Assembly: GCF_024749285.1 (NCBI RefSeq) | Contig: NZ_CP087196.1 | Span: 6,448,001 to 6,512,000 of the forward strand | DNA length: 64,000 nucleotides | Direction of reading: 5' to 3' | Source: Pseudomonas sp. B21-015 | Lineage (GTDB): Bacteria; Pseudomonadota; Gammaproteobacteria; Pseudomonadales; Pseudomonadaceae | Part shown: positions 16,828 to 26,345 of the stretch, one piece after another | Position numbering within the stretch: position 1 is the stretch's first letter | How the letters are laid out: the number at the start of each line of letters is the position of its first letter | Notes under the pieces: model-generated | Seen by the model: only the letters and a program-made list of their open reading frames with translations | Told to the model about the DNA's origin: nothing | Database searches by the model: none | Made by a program: the position numbers and the translations under genes

Positions 16828-17661
16828 CTAGCCGTAACGACCGGTAATGTAGTCTTCGGTCTGCTTCTTCGCCGGATTGGTGAACAGGGTATCGGTGTCG
16901 CCGAATTCCACCAGTTTGCCCATGTACATGAACGCCGTGTAGTCGGAAACCCGCGCGGCCTGTTGCATGTTGTGGGTCACGATAACAATGGTGAACTTGG
17001 ATTTCAGTTCGTAGATCAGCTCTTCGACTTTCAGCGTGGAGATCGGGTCGAGTGCCGAGCACGGTTCGTCGAGCAGCAGTACTTCCGGCTCCACGGCGAT
17101 GGTGCGGGCAATCACCAGACGTTGCTGCTGACCACCGGACAGGCCAAGTGCCGACTCGTGCAGACGGTCTTTGACCTCATCCCACAGCGCCGCGCCTTTC
17201 AACGCCCACTCGACGGCTTCGTCGAGGATGCGTTTCTTGTTGATGCCCTGGATGCGAAGACCGTAAACCACGTTTTCGTAGATGGTTTTCGGGAAAGGGT
17301 TCGGCTTCTGGAACACCATGCCGACCCGACGACGCAACTCGGCCACGTCCTCGCCCTTGCGGTAGATGTTGTTGCCGTAGAGGTTGATCGCGCCTTCGAC
17401 GCGACAGCCGTCCACCAGGTCGTTCATGCGGTTGAAGGTGCGCAGCAGCGTGGACTTGCCGCAGCCGGACGGGCCGATGAAGGCGGTCACGCGCTGTTTC
17501 GGGATGTTCATGCTGACGTCGTACAGCGCTTGTTTCTCGCCATAGAACAGGCTCAGGCCCGGCACTTCGATGGCCACGGTTTCCTGCTCAAGGCTCAGGC
17601 TCTGTTTGTCGCGGCCCAGGGCCGACATGTTGATGCCGTGAGTGTGTGCTTCGTGCTGCAT
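16828..17661 (-). CDS. pstB: Phosphate ABC transporter ATP-binding protein PstB
   Basis: The 277-residue ATPase powers high-affinity phosphate uptake. Walker A GPSGCGKS is at 63-70, the signature [13 protein letters not shown] near 173-185, and Walker [14 protein letters not shown] near 193-205 with the switch histidine in VTHNMQQA. The ATG has an excellent GGGAGCC site upstream. A second start MSALGRD at residue 12 would match shorter orthologues. A REP doublet separates it from pstA, which may lower its expression or stabilise the upstream message. Confidence 0.97.
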   Translation of the reverse strand: MQHEAHTHGINMSALGRDKQSLSLEQETVAIEVPGLSLFYGEKQALYDVSMNIPKQRVTAFIGPSGCGKSTLLRTFNRMNDLVDGCRVEGAINLYGNNIYRKGEDVAELRRRVGMVFQKPNPFPKTIYENVVYGLRIQGINKKRILDEAVEWALKGAALWDEVKDRLHESALGLSGGQQQRLVIARTIAVEPEVLLLDEPCSALDPISTLKVEELIYELKSKFTIVIVTHNMQQAARVSDYTAFMYMGKLVEFGDTDTLFTNPAKKQTEDYITGRYG

Positions 17662-17699
17662 GGGAGGCTCCCTGTGCTAACAAATTCGGTTCATTTTTT

Positions 17700-17785
17700 G
17701 TGGGAGCGAGCCTGCTCGCGATTCAGGCAATGCGGTTTAACTCTGAAACCGCGGTGATGCCATCGCGAGCAGGCTCGCTCCCACA
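17700..17785. repeat. REP doublet between pstA and pstB
   Basis: Inverted cores GTGGGAGCGAGCCTGCTCGC and ATCGCGAGCAGGCTCGCTCC flank a 40-base centre that can itself pair (AATGCGGTTT with AAACCGCGGT). It lies within the pst operon, where it could act as a 3' stabiliser or partial terminator. Confidence 0.9.
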
Positions 17786-17807
17786 TAGAAATCAGTGCTG
17801 CTTCAAA

Positions 17808-19478
17808 TCAGCTATCCAGCGCTTTGTACTTTTCGCGCAGGTGGTTTCGAATGTATACGGCCGACAGGTTCAACGTGGCGATCACCAGCACCAGCAGCAG
17901 CGCCGTGGCGTACACCAGCGGCCGCGCGGCTTCGACGTTCGGGCTCTGGAAGCCGACATCATAAATATGGAAGCCCAAGTGCATGATCTTCTGGTCCAGG
18001 TGCAAGTACGGGTAGTTGCCATCCACCGGCAGCGACGGCGCCAGTTTCACCACACCCACCAGCATCAGCGGCGCCACCTCACCGGCGGCACGGGCCACGG
18101 CGAGGATCATGCCGGTCATCATCGCCGGGCTGGCCATTGGCAGCACGATCTTCCACAAGGTCTCGGCCTTGGTCGCGCCGAGGGCCAACGAGCCTTCACG
18201 CACGGTGCGAGGAATCCGCGCCAGGCCTTCTTCGGTGGCCACGATCACCACCGGCACCGCCAGCAGCGCCAGGGTCAGGGAAGCCCAAAGCAGGCCCGGC
18301 GTACCGAAGGTCGGTGCCGGCAGTGCTTCCGGGAAGAACAGGCGGTCGACCGAGCCACCCAGCACATAGACGAAGAAGCCCAGACCGAACACGCCGTAAA
18401 CGATCGCAGGCACACCCGCCAGGTTGTTCACCGCGATGCGGATCAAGCGAGTCATGGTGTTCTGCCGCGCATATTCACGCAGGTAAACCGCTGCCAGCAC
18501 GCCGAAGGGCGTCACGATCATCGCCATGATCAGAGTCATCATCACGGTGCCGAAAATCGCCGGGAAAATCCCGCCTTCGGTGTTGGCTTCACGCGGGTCA
18601 TCACTGAGGAATTCCCAGACCTTGCTGAAGTAGAAACCGATCTTGGTGAAGGTGCCCATCGCGTTCGGCTGGTAGGCGTGAACCACTTTGCCGATGCCGA
18701 TTTCGATCTCTTTACCGTTCGCGTCGCGAGCGGTCAGGCTGTCACGGTTGAACTGCGTGTGCAGATCGTTCAGACGCGCTTCGATTTCCTGATAACGGGC
18801 ATTCAACTCGGCGCGCTCGGACTCCAGGTCCGCTTGTGCGGCAGCGTCGAGATGGCCGGCCAGTTCCAGTTTGCGACCGTGCAGACGCACACGTTCGAGA
18901 CCGGCGTTGATCGCGCCGATGTCGGTTTTTTCCAGGCTCTTGAGCTGCACAGCGAGCTGGTTGACGCGCTCGACACGGGCCTGCAACTCAGGCCATGCGG
19001 CCTCGCCTTCAGCGATGACCTTGCCGTCCTGTTTGACGTTGACCAGGTAGCCATAGAAGTTGCCCCACTCGCGACGCTCGATGGCCATCAGCTCAGGTGG
19101 GGTTTTCTGGCTGGTCAGCCACTCGCCGACAATCCAGGTGAAGTCGGTGCCGTTCAGATCGCGGTTGCCGACCTTGATCAACTCGCGAGTCATGAACTCC
19201 GGACCCTGATCGGGCACCGGCAGGCCAGCGCTTTTCAGGCGCTCGCGTGGCACTTCTTCCTTCTGCACCACTTCGCCGATGACGAGGTGATTGGCTTGGC
19301 CCGGCACGTCGTAGCTGGCGTGGATCAGGTCCGCCGGCCAGAAGTGACCCAGACCGCGCACGGCAATCACAGCCAGCAGGCCAATGGTCATGATGACCGC
19401 AATGGACACCGCGCCACCGCTGATCCAGACGCCGGGGGCGCCGCTCTTGAACCATCCATTCAGGGAGTTCTGTTTCAC
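17808..19478 (-). CDS. pstA: Phosphate ABC transporter permease PstA
   Basis: At 556 residues it is nearly twice the length of E. coli PstA (about 296). An N-terminal DUF3333-like region with one membrane segment (about 20-42) is followed by a periplasmic part of roughly 200 residues with a coiled-coil stretch (about 150-245, RVNQLAVQLKSLEKTDIG and ERAELNARYQEIEARL). The usual six-segment permease with the EAA loop (LALGATKAETLWKIVLP) occupies the last 280 residues. The extended form is common in Pseudomonas. Start is GTG 19478, 15 bases after the pstC stop. Confidence 0.95.
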   Translation of the reverse strand: MKQNSLNGWFKSGAPGVWISGGAVSIAVIMTIGLLAVIAVRGLGHFWPADLIHASYDVPGQANHLVIGEVVQKEEVPRERLKSAGLPVPDQGPEFMTRELIKVGNRDLNGTDFTWIVGEWLTSQKTPPELMAIERREWGNFYGYLVNVKQDGKVIAEGEAAWPELQARVERVNQLAVQLKSLEKTDIGAINAGLERVRLHGRKLELAGHLDAAAQADLESERAELNARYQEIEARLNDLHTQFNRDSLTARDANGKEIEIGIGKVVHAYQPNAMGTFTKIGFYFSKVWEFLSDDPREANTEGGIFPAIFGTVMMTLIMAMIVTPFGVLAAVYLREYARQNTMTRLIRIAVNNLAGVPAIVYGVFGLGFFVYVLGGSVDRLFFPEALPAPTFGTPGLLWASLTLALLAVPVVIVATEEGLARIPRTVREGSLALGATKAETLWKIVLPMASPAMMTGMILAVARAAGEVAPLMLVGVVKLAPSLPVDGNYPYLHLDQKIMHLGFHIYDVGFQSPNVEAARPLVYATALLLVLVIATLNLSAVYIRNHLREKYKALDS

Positions 19479-19493
19479 AGACTTCTACCTTTG

Positions 19494-21776
19494 TTAAAGC
19501 GACGAGTATTTCTTGCGCAGACGCTGACGAATCAGTTCCGCGAGGGTGTTCATGACGAAGGTGAACAACAGCAACACCAGCGCCGAGAGGAACAGCACGC
19601 GGTAGTGGCTGCCGCCGACTTCCGATTCGGGCATTTCCACCGCGACGTTGGCTGCCAATGTGCGCAGGCCTTCGAACAGGTTCATTTCCATGACCGGGGT
19701 GTTACCGGTGGCCATCAGCACGATCATGGTTTCACCGACCGCACGGCCCATGCCGATCATCAGTGCCGAGAAGATGCCCGGGCTGGCGGTGAGGATCACC
19801 ACGCGGGTCATGGTCTGCCACGGTGTGGCACCGAGGGCCAGGGAGCCCAGGGTCAGGCCGCGAGGCACGCTGAACACGGCGTCTTCGGCGATGGAGTAGA
19901 TGTTCGGAATCACCGCGAAGCCCATGGCCAGACCGACTACCAGAGCGTTGCGCTGGTCGTAGGTAATCCCTAAGTCGTGGGAGATCCACATGCGCATGTC
20001 GCCGCCGAAGAACCAGGTTTCCATGTACGGGCTCATGTACAGCGACAACCAGCCCACAAACAGAATCACCGGGATCAGGATCGCGCTTTCCCAGCCGTCC
20101 GGCACTTTCAGGCGGATGGACTCAGGCAGGCGACTGAAGACGAAACCCGCCACCAGAATGCCGATCGGCAGGAGCATCAGCAGGCTGAAGATGCCGGGCA
20201 AATGCCCTTCCACATACGGCGCCAGGAACAGGCCGGCGAAGAAGCCGAGGATCACCGTCGGCATCGCTTCCATCAGCTCGATCACCGGCTTGACCTTGCG
20301 ACGCATGCCCGGAGCCATGAAGTACGCGGTGTAGATCGCCGCGGCGACGGCCAGCGGCGCGGCCAGCAGCATGGCGTAGAACGCGGCTTTCAGAGTACCG
20401 AAGGTCAGCGGCGAGAGGCTCAGCTTGGGTTCGAAGTCGGTGTTGGCGGCGGTCGATTGCCAGACGTATTTAGGCTCGTCGTAGTTCTCGTACCAGACCT
20501 TGCTCCACAACGCGCTCCACGAGACTTCCGGGTGCGGGTTGTCGAGCAGCAACGGCTGCAGCTTGCCGCCCTGCTCCACGATCACGCGGTTGGCCCGTGG
20601 CGACAGGCCAAACAGGCCTTGGCCGTCGACCACCTGGTCCACCAGCAAGGTGCGGTGAGCGGTGCTGTGGAACACGCCGAGCTTGCCGGACGCGTCGAGG
20701 GCAACGAAACCTTTACGACGTTCTTCGGCGGTGATTTCAACGATCGGCGCAGTGCCCATCTGGAAGGTACGAATCTGCTTCAGGCGCAGCTCGCCATCCG
20801 GGTCGCGGGCCATGAACCACTGGGCGAGGCCACCCTTGGAGTTGCCGACGATCAACGAGATACCGCCCAGCAATTGAGTGCTGGCGGTCACTTCGGCATT
20901 ACCGTCTTCAAGCAATTTGTAGCGCCCGTTGAGGCTCTTGTCGCGCAGGCTGAAAACATCGGCCTGAGCGCGACCGTTGACCACGTATAGCCACTGCTGA
21001 CGCGGGTCGACGAAAATGTTCTTCACCGGCTCGGTCATTTGCGGCAGTTCGATGCGCTTCTGCTCGTTGGTGACTTCGCCGGTCATCATGTTTTCTTCGC
21101 TGGTCAGCGACATGACATGCAGCTGCGCACCGGTGGAGCCGGCCAGCATCAGGGTCGAATCGGTAGCGTTGAGGCTGACGTGCTCCAGAGCTCCGCCCGC
21201 CTCGTTCAGCGCGATGGGTGTCTCGCCGTACGGGTATTCGATGGCCGGGGAAATGGTTTTCTTGCCGTCCGGGTAGCTGACTTTATACGTGTGACGAAAC
21301 ACCAGCGCCTGGCCGTTGGACAAGCCCACCGCCACCAATGGATGGCCGGGCTGGTCTTCAGCGATGGAGGTCACGCTGGTGCCGGCCGGAATCGGCAGGT
21401 CGACGCGGCGCAGCTCGGCACCAGTATCGATATCGAAGAACAGTGCCTGGCCCTTGTCGGAAACCCGCATGGCGACCTGGTTCTGTTCTTCGAGGGAGAT
21501 CATCAGCGGTTTGCCGGCGTCTTGCATCCAGGCGGGCGTGATGGCGTCTTTGGCGGTCAGGTCGGCACCCTGGAACAGGGGCGCGACGACGTAACCGAGA
21601 AAGAAAAAAATCAGAGTGATCGCACCAAGAACGGCGAGGCCGCCGACGAGGACGTACCAGCGGGTCAGGCGATCTTTCAGCGCACGAATGCGGCGCTTGC
21701 GGTGCAGCTCAGGCGTATTGAAGTCAATTCGCTTGGGAGGATTTGTAGTCATGGTGGAGTTGGCCAGATCATTCAT
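19494..21776 (-). CDS. pstC: Phosphate ABC transporter permease PstC, long form
   Basis: The 760-residue inner-membrane protein is far longer than E. coli PstC (about 319). After one membrane segment (about 42-65, LVGGLAVLGAITLIFFFLGY) comes a periplasmic region of some 370 residues with strand-turn repeats resembling a beta-propeller. The permease domain (about 440-750) has the EAA-type loop GSLALGATPWQTMTRVV. ATG 21776 is preferred over a GTG two codons earlier. It is the second gene of the pst operon but has a Pho box of its own. Confidence 0.93.
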   Translation of the reverse strand: MNDLANSTMTTNPPKRIDFNTPELHRKRRIRALKDRLTRWYVLVGGLAVLGAITLIFFFLGYVVAPLFQGADLTAKDAITPAWMQDAGKPLMISLEEQNQVAMRVSDKGQALFFDIDTGAELRRVDLPIPAGTSVTSIAEDQPGHPLVAVGLSNGQALVFRHTYKVSYPDGKKTISPAIEYPYGETPIALNEAGGALEHVSLNATDSTLMLAGSTGAQLHVMSLTSEENMMTGEVTNEQKRIELPQMTEPVKNIFVDPRQQWLYVVNGRAQADVFSLRDKSLNGRYKLLEDGNAEVTASTQLLGGISLIVGNSKGGLAQWFMARDPDGELRLKQIRTFQMGTAPIVEITAEERRKGFVALDASGKLGVFHSTAHRTLLVDQVVDGQGLFGLSPRANRVIVEQGGKLQPLLLDNPHPEVSWSALWSKVWYENYDEPKYVWQSTAANTDFEPKLSLSPLTFGTLKAAFYAMLLAAPLAVAAAIYTAYFMAPGMRRKVKPVIELMEAMPTVILGFFAGLFLAPYVEGHLPGIFSLLMLLPIGILVAGFVFSRLPESIRLKVPDGWESAILIPVILFVGWLSLYMSPYMETWFFGGDMRMWISHDLGITYDQRNALVVGLAMGFAVIPNIYSIAEDAVFSVPRGLTLGSLALGATPWQTMTRVVILTASPGIFSALMIGMGRAVGETMIVLMATGNTPVMEMNLFEGLRTLAANVAVEMPESEVGGSHYRVLFLSALVLLLFTFVMNTLAELIRQRLRKKYSSL

Positions 21777-21798
21777 GCGCACACCCTAGCGATCCTGT

Positions 21799-21816
21799 AT
21801 GACAGAAAGATGACAA
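21799..21816 (-). promoter_or_regulatory. Pho box upstream of pstC
   Basis: On the minus strand TTGTCAT, four bases (CTTT), CTGTCAT: a near-ideal Pho box 23 bases before the pstC start. It suggests a PhoB-driven internal promoter for pstCAB-phoU. Confidence 0.8.
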
Positions 21817-21880
21817 TGCAGTGACGCAACAAATCCGCCGCCCGTGGGAACTGGCAGTGGATCGGAAATTTGGGGGTTGC

Positions 21881-21974
21881 AGGAGCTGTCGAGGGAACCG
21901 AGGCTGCGATCTTTTGATCTTGCAGCTGGAAGCCAGATCAAAAGATCGCAGCCTCGTTTCACTCGACAGCTCCT
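21881..21974. repeat. Long inverted repeat between pstS and pstC
   Basis: AGGAGCTGTCGAG, AGGCTGCGATCTTTTGATCT on the left face AGATCAAAAGATCGCAGCCT and CTCGACAGCTCCT on the right. The 94-base structure closes almost fully and is of the AAGATCGCAGCC family seen also at 31926 and 41170. It lies in the pstS-pstC gap, where it could end most pstS transcripts or protect their 3' end. Confidence 0.9.
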
Positions 21975-22008
21975 ACACAGGTCCGGGGTTTAGCCCGGAC
22001 CTAGGGTT

Positions 22009-23007
22009 TTACTTTTTTGCGACGTTGCCGCCTTCTTGCAGACCCAGGTCAGCCAGTGCTTTTGCAGCAACCTTGGCTGGCAGCGGGATGTAGCCGTCTT
22101 TCACAACCACTTCCTGACCCTGCTTGGACAGAATCAGTTTCACGAACTCGGCTTCCAGCGGGGCCAGAGGCTTGTTCGGGGCTTTGTTGACGTAAACGTA
22201 GAGGAAGCGCGACAGCGGGTATTTGCCATTCAGGGCATTTTCTTCGCTGTCTTCGATGAAGTCAGTGCTGCCCTTCTTGGCCAGGGCCACGGTCTTCACG
22301 CTGGCGGTCTTGTAGCCGATGCCCGAGTAACCAACGCCGTTCAGCGAAGAGCTGATCGACTGCACGACCGACGCCGAGCCTGGTTGTTCGTTGACGTTTG
22401 GCTTGTAGTCGCCTTTGCACAGGGCTTCTTCCTTGAAGTAGCCATAAGTGCCGGATACCGAGTTACGACCGAACAGTTGTACTGGCTTGTTGGCCAGGTC
22501 GCCGGTCACACCCAGGTCGCCCCAGGTTTTCACGTCGGTTTTGGCACCGCACAGACGAGTCGAGGAGAAGATCGCGTCGACTTGCTCCATGGTCAGGTGC
22601 TGGATCGGGTTGTCTTTGTGTACGAACACAGCCAAGGCGTCTACGGCAACCGGGATAGCGGTTGGCTTGTAGCCGTACTTCTGCTCGAAGGCAGCCAGTT
22701 CGGTGTCCTTCATCTTGCGGCTCATCGGGCCCAGGTTGGAGGTGCCTTCAGTCAGCGCAGGTGGCGCAGTGGCGGAGCCAGCGGCCTGAATCTGGATGTT
22801 TACGTTCGGGTATTCTTTTTTGTAGTTCTCAGCCCACAGGGTCATGAGGTTGGCCAGGGTATCGGAGCCGACGCTGGACAGGTTGCCCGACACACCAGTG
22901 GTCTTGGTGTAGCTCGGGATAGCAGGGTCAACAGCGGCAACCGCGTTGGCAGTCGCAACGCCAGCAGCGACAAAAGTCATTGCCGCCATCAAACGCTTCA
23001 GTTTCAT
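22009..23007 (-). CDS. pstS: Periplasmic phosphate-binding protein PstS
   Basis: The 332-residue protein captures phosphate for PstCAB. The signal peptide covers 1-25 ([20 protein letters not shown] then NAVAA). Phosphate-loop residues are visible in [12 protein letters not shown] (near 44-55), [14 protein letters not shown] (near 172-185, the R-x-S-S/G-T anchor) and [14 protein letters not shown] near 213-226. The N-x-S-Y-x-K opening of the Pseudomonas form is seen in [12 protein letters not shown]. It is the first gene of the operon and has a triple Pho half-site upstream. Confidence 0.97.
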   Translation of the reverse strand: MKLKRLMAAMTFVAAGVATANAVAAVDPAIPSYTKTTGVSGNLSSVGSDTLANLMTLWAENYKKEYPNVNIQIQAAGSATAPPALTEGTSNLGPMSRKMKDTELAAFEQKYGYKPTAIPVAVDALAVFVHKDNPIQHLTMEQVDAIFSSTRLCGAKTDVKTWGDLGVTGDLANKPVQLFGRNSVSGTYGYFKEEALCKGDYKPNVNEQPGSASVVQSISSSLNGVGYSGIGYKTASVKTVALAKKGSTDFIEDSEENALNGKYPLSRFLYVYVNKAPNKPLAPLEAEFVKLILSKQGQEVVVKDGYIPLPAKVAAKALADLGLQEGGNVAKK

Positions 23008-23073
23008 GCCTTACTCCTAGCAGATAGGTGTGTTAAGTCGGGGCCAAGTATCAGCAGGCCGTGTGAACACTCT

Positions 23074-23102
23074 ATGGCTGAAATATGACAATTGGATGAA
23101 AG
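23074..23102 (-). promoter_or_regulatory. Extended Pho box upstream of pstS (three half-sites)
   Basis: On the minus strand three 7-base half-sites stand in phase, each separated by four bases: CTTTCAT, TTGTCAT and CAGCCAT. The middle one is closest to consensus. The array lies 67 bases before the start and would seat PhoB over the -35 region. Confidence 0.75.
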
Positions 23103-23141
23103 GCCAGTATTTGGATTTACAAGATGATTCGCGTCACCTTC

Positions 23142-23216
23142 ATCGCGAGCAGGCTCGCTCCCACAGGGGATCTGCGGTGAACACAGAATAAATGTGGGAG
23201 CGAGCCTGCTCGCGAT
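23142..23216. repeat. REP doublet upstream of the pst operon
   Basis: Inverted cores ATCGCGAGCAGGCTCGCTCC and GGAGCGAGCCTGCTCGCGAT flank about 30 bases between pstS and the MFS gene. Confidence 0.9.
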
Positions 23217-23246
23217 GGGGCCAGTGCAGTCGATGAAAGCGTCGGC

Positions 23247-24545
23247 TTAACGCCCTTTCTTCCAGAGATACCCGCCCACCAGAACCCCGACCCCACAGAT
23301 AATCGCCACGTAATAGGCCGGCCCCATCGGGCTTTCCTTGAGCAGCAGGGTGACGACCATCGGGGTCAGGCCACCAAAAATCGCGTAAGCCAGGTTGTAG
23401 GAAAATGACAACCCGCTAAAACGCACCACCGCCGGGAAGGCTTTGACCATCACGTACGGCACCGCACCGATGGTGCCGACCAGCAAACCGGTCAGGGCAT
23501 ACATCGGGAACAACCAGTCGGGGTGGTTGAACAGGCTGTGATAGAAAGTCCACGACGTCAGCAGCAGCAAACCGCTGCCGAACACGAACACCCGACCGGC
23601 ACCGAAGCGGTCAGCCAGTGCACCGGAGGCGACACAACCCAGGCTCAGGAACACGATGGCCAGGCTGTTGGCCTGCAACGCGGTAGTCGGCGCGAAGTGG
23701 TAAACGGTCTGCAGCACGGTCGGGGTCATGAGGATGACCACGATGATGCCGGCGGACAACAGCCAGGTCAGCAGCATGGAGATCAGAATCGCACCGCGAT
23801 GGTCACGCAACACCGCGCGCAGCGGCACTTCTTCGGCCAGGGCCTTGCGCAATTGCAGTTCGGCGAATACCGGGGTTTCGTGGAGCCAACGGCGCAGGTA
23901 AACCGAGAACAGGCCAAACACACCGCCCATCAGGAACGGGATCCGCCAGGCGTAATCCGAAACTTCAACCGGCGTGTAAATGCTGTTGATTGCGGTGGCG
24001 ACCAGCGAGCCCAAAAGAATACCGACGGTCAGACCGCTGGTCAGCGTGCCGCAGGCATAGCCGATGTGCCGCTGTGGCACGTGTTCGGAAACGAATACCC
24101 ACGCCCCCGGCACTTCACCGCCAATCGCCGCGCCCTGAATCACCCGCATCAGCAGCAATAGAATCGGCGCCCACATACCAATCTGCGCATAAGTCGGCAG
24201 CAAGCCCATGATCAGGGTCGGCACGGCCATCATGAAAATGCTCAAGGTGAACATCTTCTTGCGCCCCAGCAGGTCACCGAAGTGCGCCATGACGATGCCG
24301 CCCAGCGGCCGCGCCAGGTAGCCGGCGGCGAAGATGCCAAATGTCTGCATCAAGCGCAGCCATTCGGGCATGTCGGCGGGGAAGAACAGTTTGCCGACCA
24401 CCGTGGCGAAGAACACAAAAATGATGAAGTCGTAAAACTCCAGCGCGCCGCCCAAGGCAGACAGCGACAATGTCTTGTAGTCGTTACGGGTCAGCGGACG
24501 TGCGGGTTGGGCTGGCTGCGCGAGGCTCGAGGGCGCTGTGGTCAT
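23247..24545 (-). CDS. MFS transporter, MHS type
   Basis: The 432-residue permease belongs to the metabolite:H+ symporter branch of the major facilitator superfamily. It has twelve hydrophobic segments, and the loop 2-3 signature HFGDLLGRKKMF (near 89-100) and RVIQGAAIGGEVPGAW (near 136-151). Members carry carboxylates or betaines; the substrate cannot be told from sequence. The start at 24545 (MTTAPSSL) is chosen because the longer frame to 24641 adds a stretch with no family resemblance. It lies upstream of pstS but on its own promoter. Confidence 0.85.
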   Translation of the reverse strand: MTTAPSSLAQPAQPARPLTRNDYKTLSLSALGGALEFYDFIIFVFFATVVGKLFFPADMPEWLRLMQTFGIFAAGYLARPLGGIVMAHFGDLLGRKKMFTLSIFMMAVPTLIMGLLPTYAQIGMWAPILLLLMRVIQGAAIGGEVPGAWVFVSEHVPQRHIGYACGTLTSGLTVGILLGSLVATAINSIYTPVEVSDYAWRIPFLMGGVFGLFSVYLRRWLHETPVFAELQLRKALAEEVPLRAVLRDHRGAILISMLLTWLLSAGIIVVILMTPTVLQTVYHFAPTTALQANSLAIVFLSLGCVASGALADRFGAGRVFVFGSGLLLLTSWTFYHSLFNHPDWLFPMYALTGLLVGTIGAVPYVMVKAFPAVVRFSGLSFSYNLAYAIFGGLTPMVVTLLLKESPMGPAYYVAIICGVGVLVGGYLWKKGR

Positions 24546-24912
24546 GGCAAGGGCTTCTCTTATAGTCGGATCTGCAACCTCAACAACGCTGGCGGAGGCT
24601 TGGGCAGGTTCGGCACGATAGCAAATTGTTCGAAAAAGCACATAGAGGTGCGTATTTGACGGTCAAAATGAGAACCGGACGGTCGTCTAGGAGTCTACCG
24701 ATCGATATACTCGCAACATTGCAACGGCTTGTAAGGGGTTGCTGTGCGAAACCGTCGTTGGCGCCCGTCAGCCGATTTCGCAGAGTTTCCCTTTAGGCGC
24801 CTTACGAAAAACGTGACGAACGTAGTATGTTCGGGGCTGAATCGTTTTTCTTAGAGACGGCTATTCAACCTGAAGTACCAATGAAGAGTCACGGGTCAGA
24901 GGCACCCCCGGC
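24546..24912. other. Intergenic stretch between divergent genes
   Basis: It must hold the promoters of the MFS gene and the thioesterase gene. A weak stem (GGCGCC at about 24750 and GGCGCC at about 24797) is the only structure seen. I see no gene, repeat or known operator here. Confidence 0.4.
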
Positions 24913-25317
24913 ATGATAGAGCTCGAACAAGAAGATCCAATCCCGCAAGGCGATCTGGCCCTGCAAATCACCGCACTTCCGCGCGAAACCAACGGCTTTG
25001 GCGATATTTTCGGCGGCTGGCTGGTGGCGCAGATGGACTTGGCCGGCACAGCAATGGCCAGCAAAGTGGCTGGCGGGCGCGTGGCCACCGTTGCGATCGA
25101 CCGCATGGCGTTCCTGGTACCGGTGGCAGTGGGCGCTCAGCTCTCCTTCTATACCCAGGCCCTGGAAATCGGCCGCAGCTCGATTCAGATGATGGTCGAA
25201 GTCTGGAGCGACGATCCACTGTCCAGCGAATGGCGCAAAGTGACCGAAGCGGTATTCGTGTTTGTCGCCATCGACGGCAGTGGCCGTACGCGTTCGGTTC
25301 CGCCTAGAGCTCGTTAA
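24913..25317 (+). CDS. Acyl-CoA thioesterase, YciA type
   Basis: The 134-residue hotdog-fold enzyme hydrolyses acyl-CoA. Visible family features are ETNGFGDIFGGWLVAQMDLAGT (quoted from 25; the catalytic aspartate lies in IFGGWLVAQMD near 30-40) and VATVAIDRMAFLVPVAVG near 57-74. It has the YciA/acyl-CoA thioester hydrolase length. The gene is followed by the mutarotase gene after 56 bases in the same direction, which may be one unit. Its physiological substrate cannot be told. Confidence 0.88.
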   Translation: MIELEQEDPIPQGDLALQITALPRETNGFGDIFGGWLVAQMDLAGTAMASKVAGGRVATVAIDRMAFLVPVAVGAQLSFYTQALEIGRSSIQMMVEVWSDDPLSSEWRKVTEAVFVFVAIDGSGRTRSVPPRAR

Positions 25318-25373
25318 ACCCGGCGACCATTTTGCGGTCCATTGCAGCCCTGTTCCTGATTGAGAGTCACCCC

Positions 25374-26273
25374 ATGAGCACGCCCAACGTTGAAGCCGTG
25401 AAACTGGATGAACTGAACTGCTGGCGCATCCGCCACGGTCAGGCCGAATTGCTGGTGGCTCAGCAAGGCGCGCACATCCTCAGTTATCAACTGGCCGGCC
25501 AGCCGCCGCTGATCTGGCTCAACGACGAGGCGGTGTTCAAGACCGGCAAAGCTATTCGTGCCGGCGTACCGGTGTGCTGGCCGTGGTTCGGCAATCTGTC
25601 GCGTAACCCGCAAAGCGTTCAGGCCATGCGCGTCAGCCAGGAACCGCCGACCGCTCATGGGCTGGTGCGGGCGATGGATTGGGAACTGGGCGGCATCGAA
25701 GCCGAGGGCGAAAGCCTGAAGGTGGAATTCGTCCTGCCCTACCCCGAAGGCGGCTTGCCGGAATGGCCGCATCAGGTGGACTTGAAGCTGAGCATTCGTC
25801 TGGATGAACAGCTGCACATCAGCCTGACGAGCGAAAACAAGGGTGCCGAACCCGTCACGATCAGCCAGGCACTGCACAGCTATTTCGCCGTCAGCGACGT
25901 ACGCAACGTGCATGTCGAAGGGCTGGATGGCTTGAGTTACATCGAGACGCTGGACGACTGGAAAACTGTCGCTCAGGCCGGTGATCTGCGCTTTACCGGT
26001 GAGACCGACCGCATCTATCTGAATACCCCGCCGAAGCTGAGCATCGTTGACCCGCACTGGGAACGACGCATTGAACTGACCAGCAGCGGCTCGCGCTCGG
26101 CGGTGATCTGGAACCCCTGGATCGACCGCGCCGCAGCGTTCAGCGACATGGCCGACGATGGCTGGCAGCGCATGCTGTGCATTGAAACGGCGAATGTGAT
26201 GGATGATGTGGTGACATTGGCGCCGGGAGCGAGTCATACCCTGGGCGTGAGCATCGGCAGCAAATCCCTCTAA
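25374..26273 (+). CDS. D-hexose-6-phosphate mutarotase
   Basis: The 299-residue protein belongs to the aldose-1-epimerase-like YeaD family, which interconverts alpha and beta glucose 6-phosphate. Family features: GAHILSYQLAGQPPLIWLN (near 32-50), AIRAGVPVCWPWFG (near 60-73) with the arginine that holds the phosphate, and the catalytic histidine in SQALHSYFAVSD (near 165-176) with the glutamate in ETANVMDD near the C-terminus. The ATG at 25374 is preferred over an upstream in-frame ATG at 25332 because the family starts just before the LNCWRIRH strand. Confidence 0.9.
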   Translation: MSTPNVEAVKLDELNCWRIRHGQAELLVAQQGAHILSYQLAGQPPLIWLNDEAVFKTGKAIRAGVPVCWPWFGNLSRNPQSVQAMRVSQEPPTAHGLVRAMDWELGGIEAEGESLKVEFVLPYPEGGLPEWPHQVDLKLSIRLDEQLHISLTSENKGAEPVTISQALHSYFAVSDVRNVHVEGLDGLSYIETLDDWKTVAQAGDLRFTGETDRIYLNTPPKLSIVDPHWERRIELTSSGSRSAVIWNPWIDRAAAFSDMADDGWQRMLCIETANVMDDVVTLAPGASHTLGVSIGSKSL

Positions 26274-26285
26274 CACCACAAAACG

Positions 26286-26317
26286 AATGTGGGAGAGGAC
26301 TTGCTCGCTCCCACATT
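26286..26317. repeat. Single short REP-like hairpin
   Basis: ATGTGGGAG faces CTCCCACAT around a loop that keeps part of the REP core (AGGACTTGCTCG). It lies between the convergent mutarotase and DUF3299 genes and may serve as their terminator. Confidence 0.7.
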
Positions 26318-26345
26318 TTGATCCGTGCCAGGCTGACGGGCGCTT

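Noticed and set aside
17646..19973. Plus-strand ORF of 775 codons opposite pstA/pstC
   Set aside because: It is very rich in histidine, glutamine and arginine, as expected for the antisense of GC-rich genes. It covers REP elements and two real genes.
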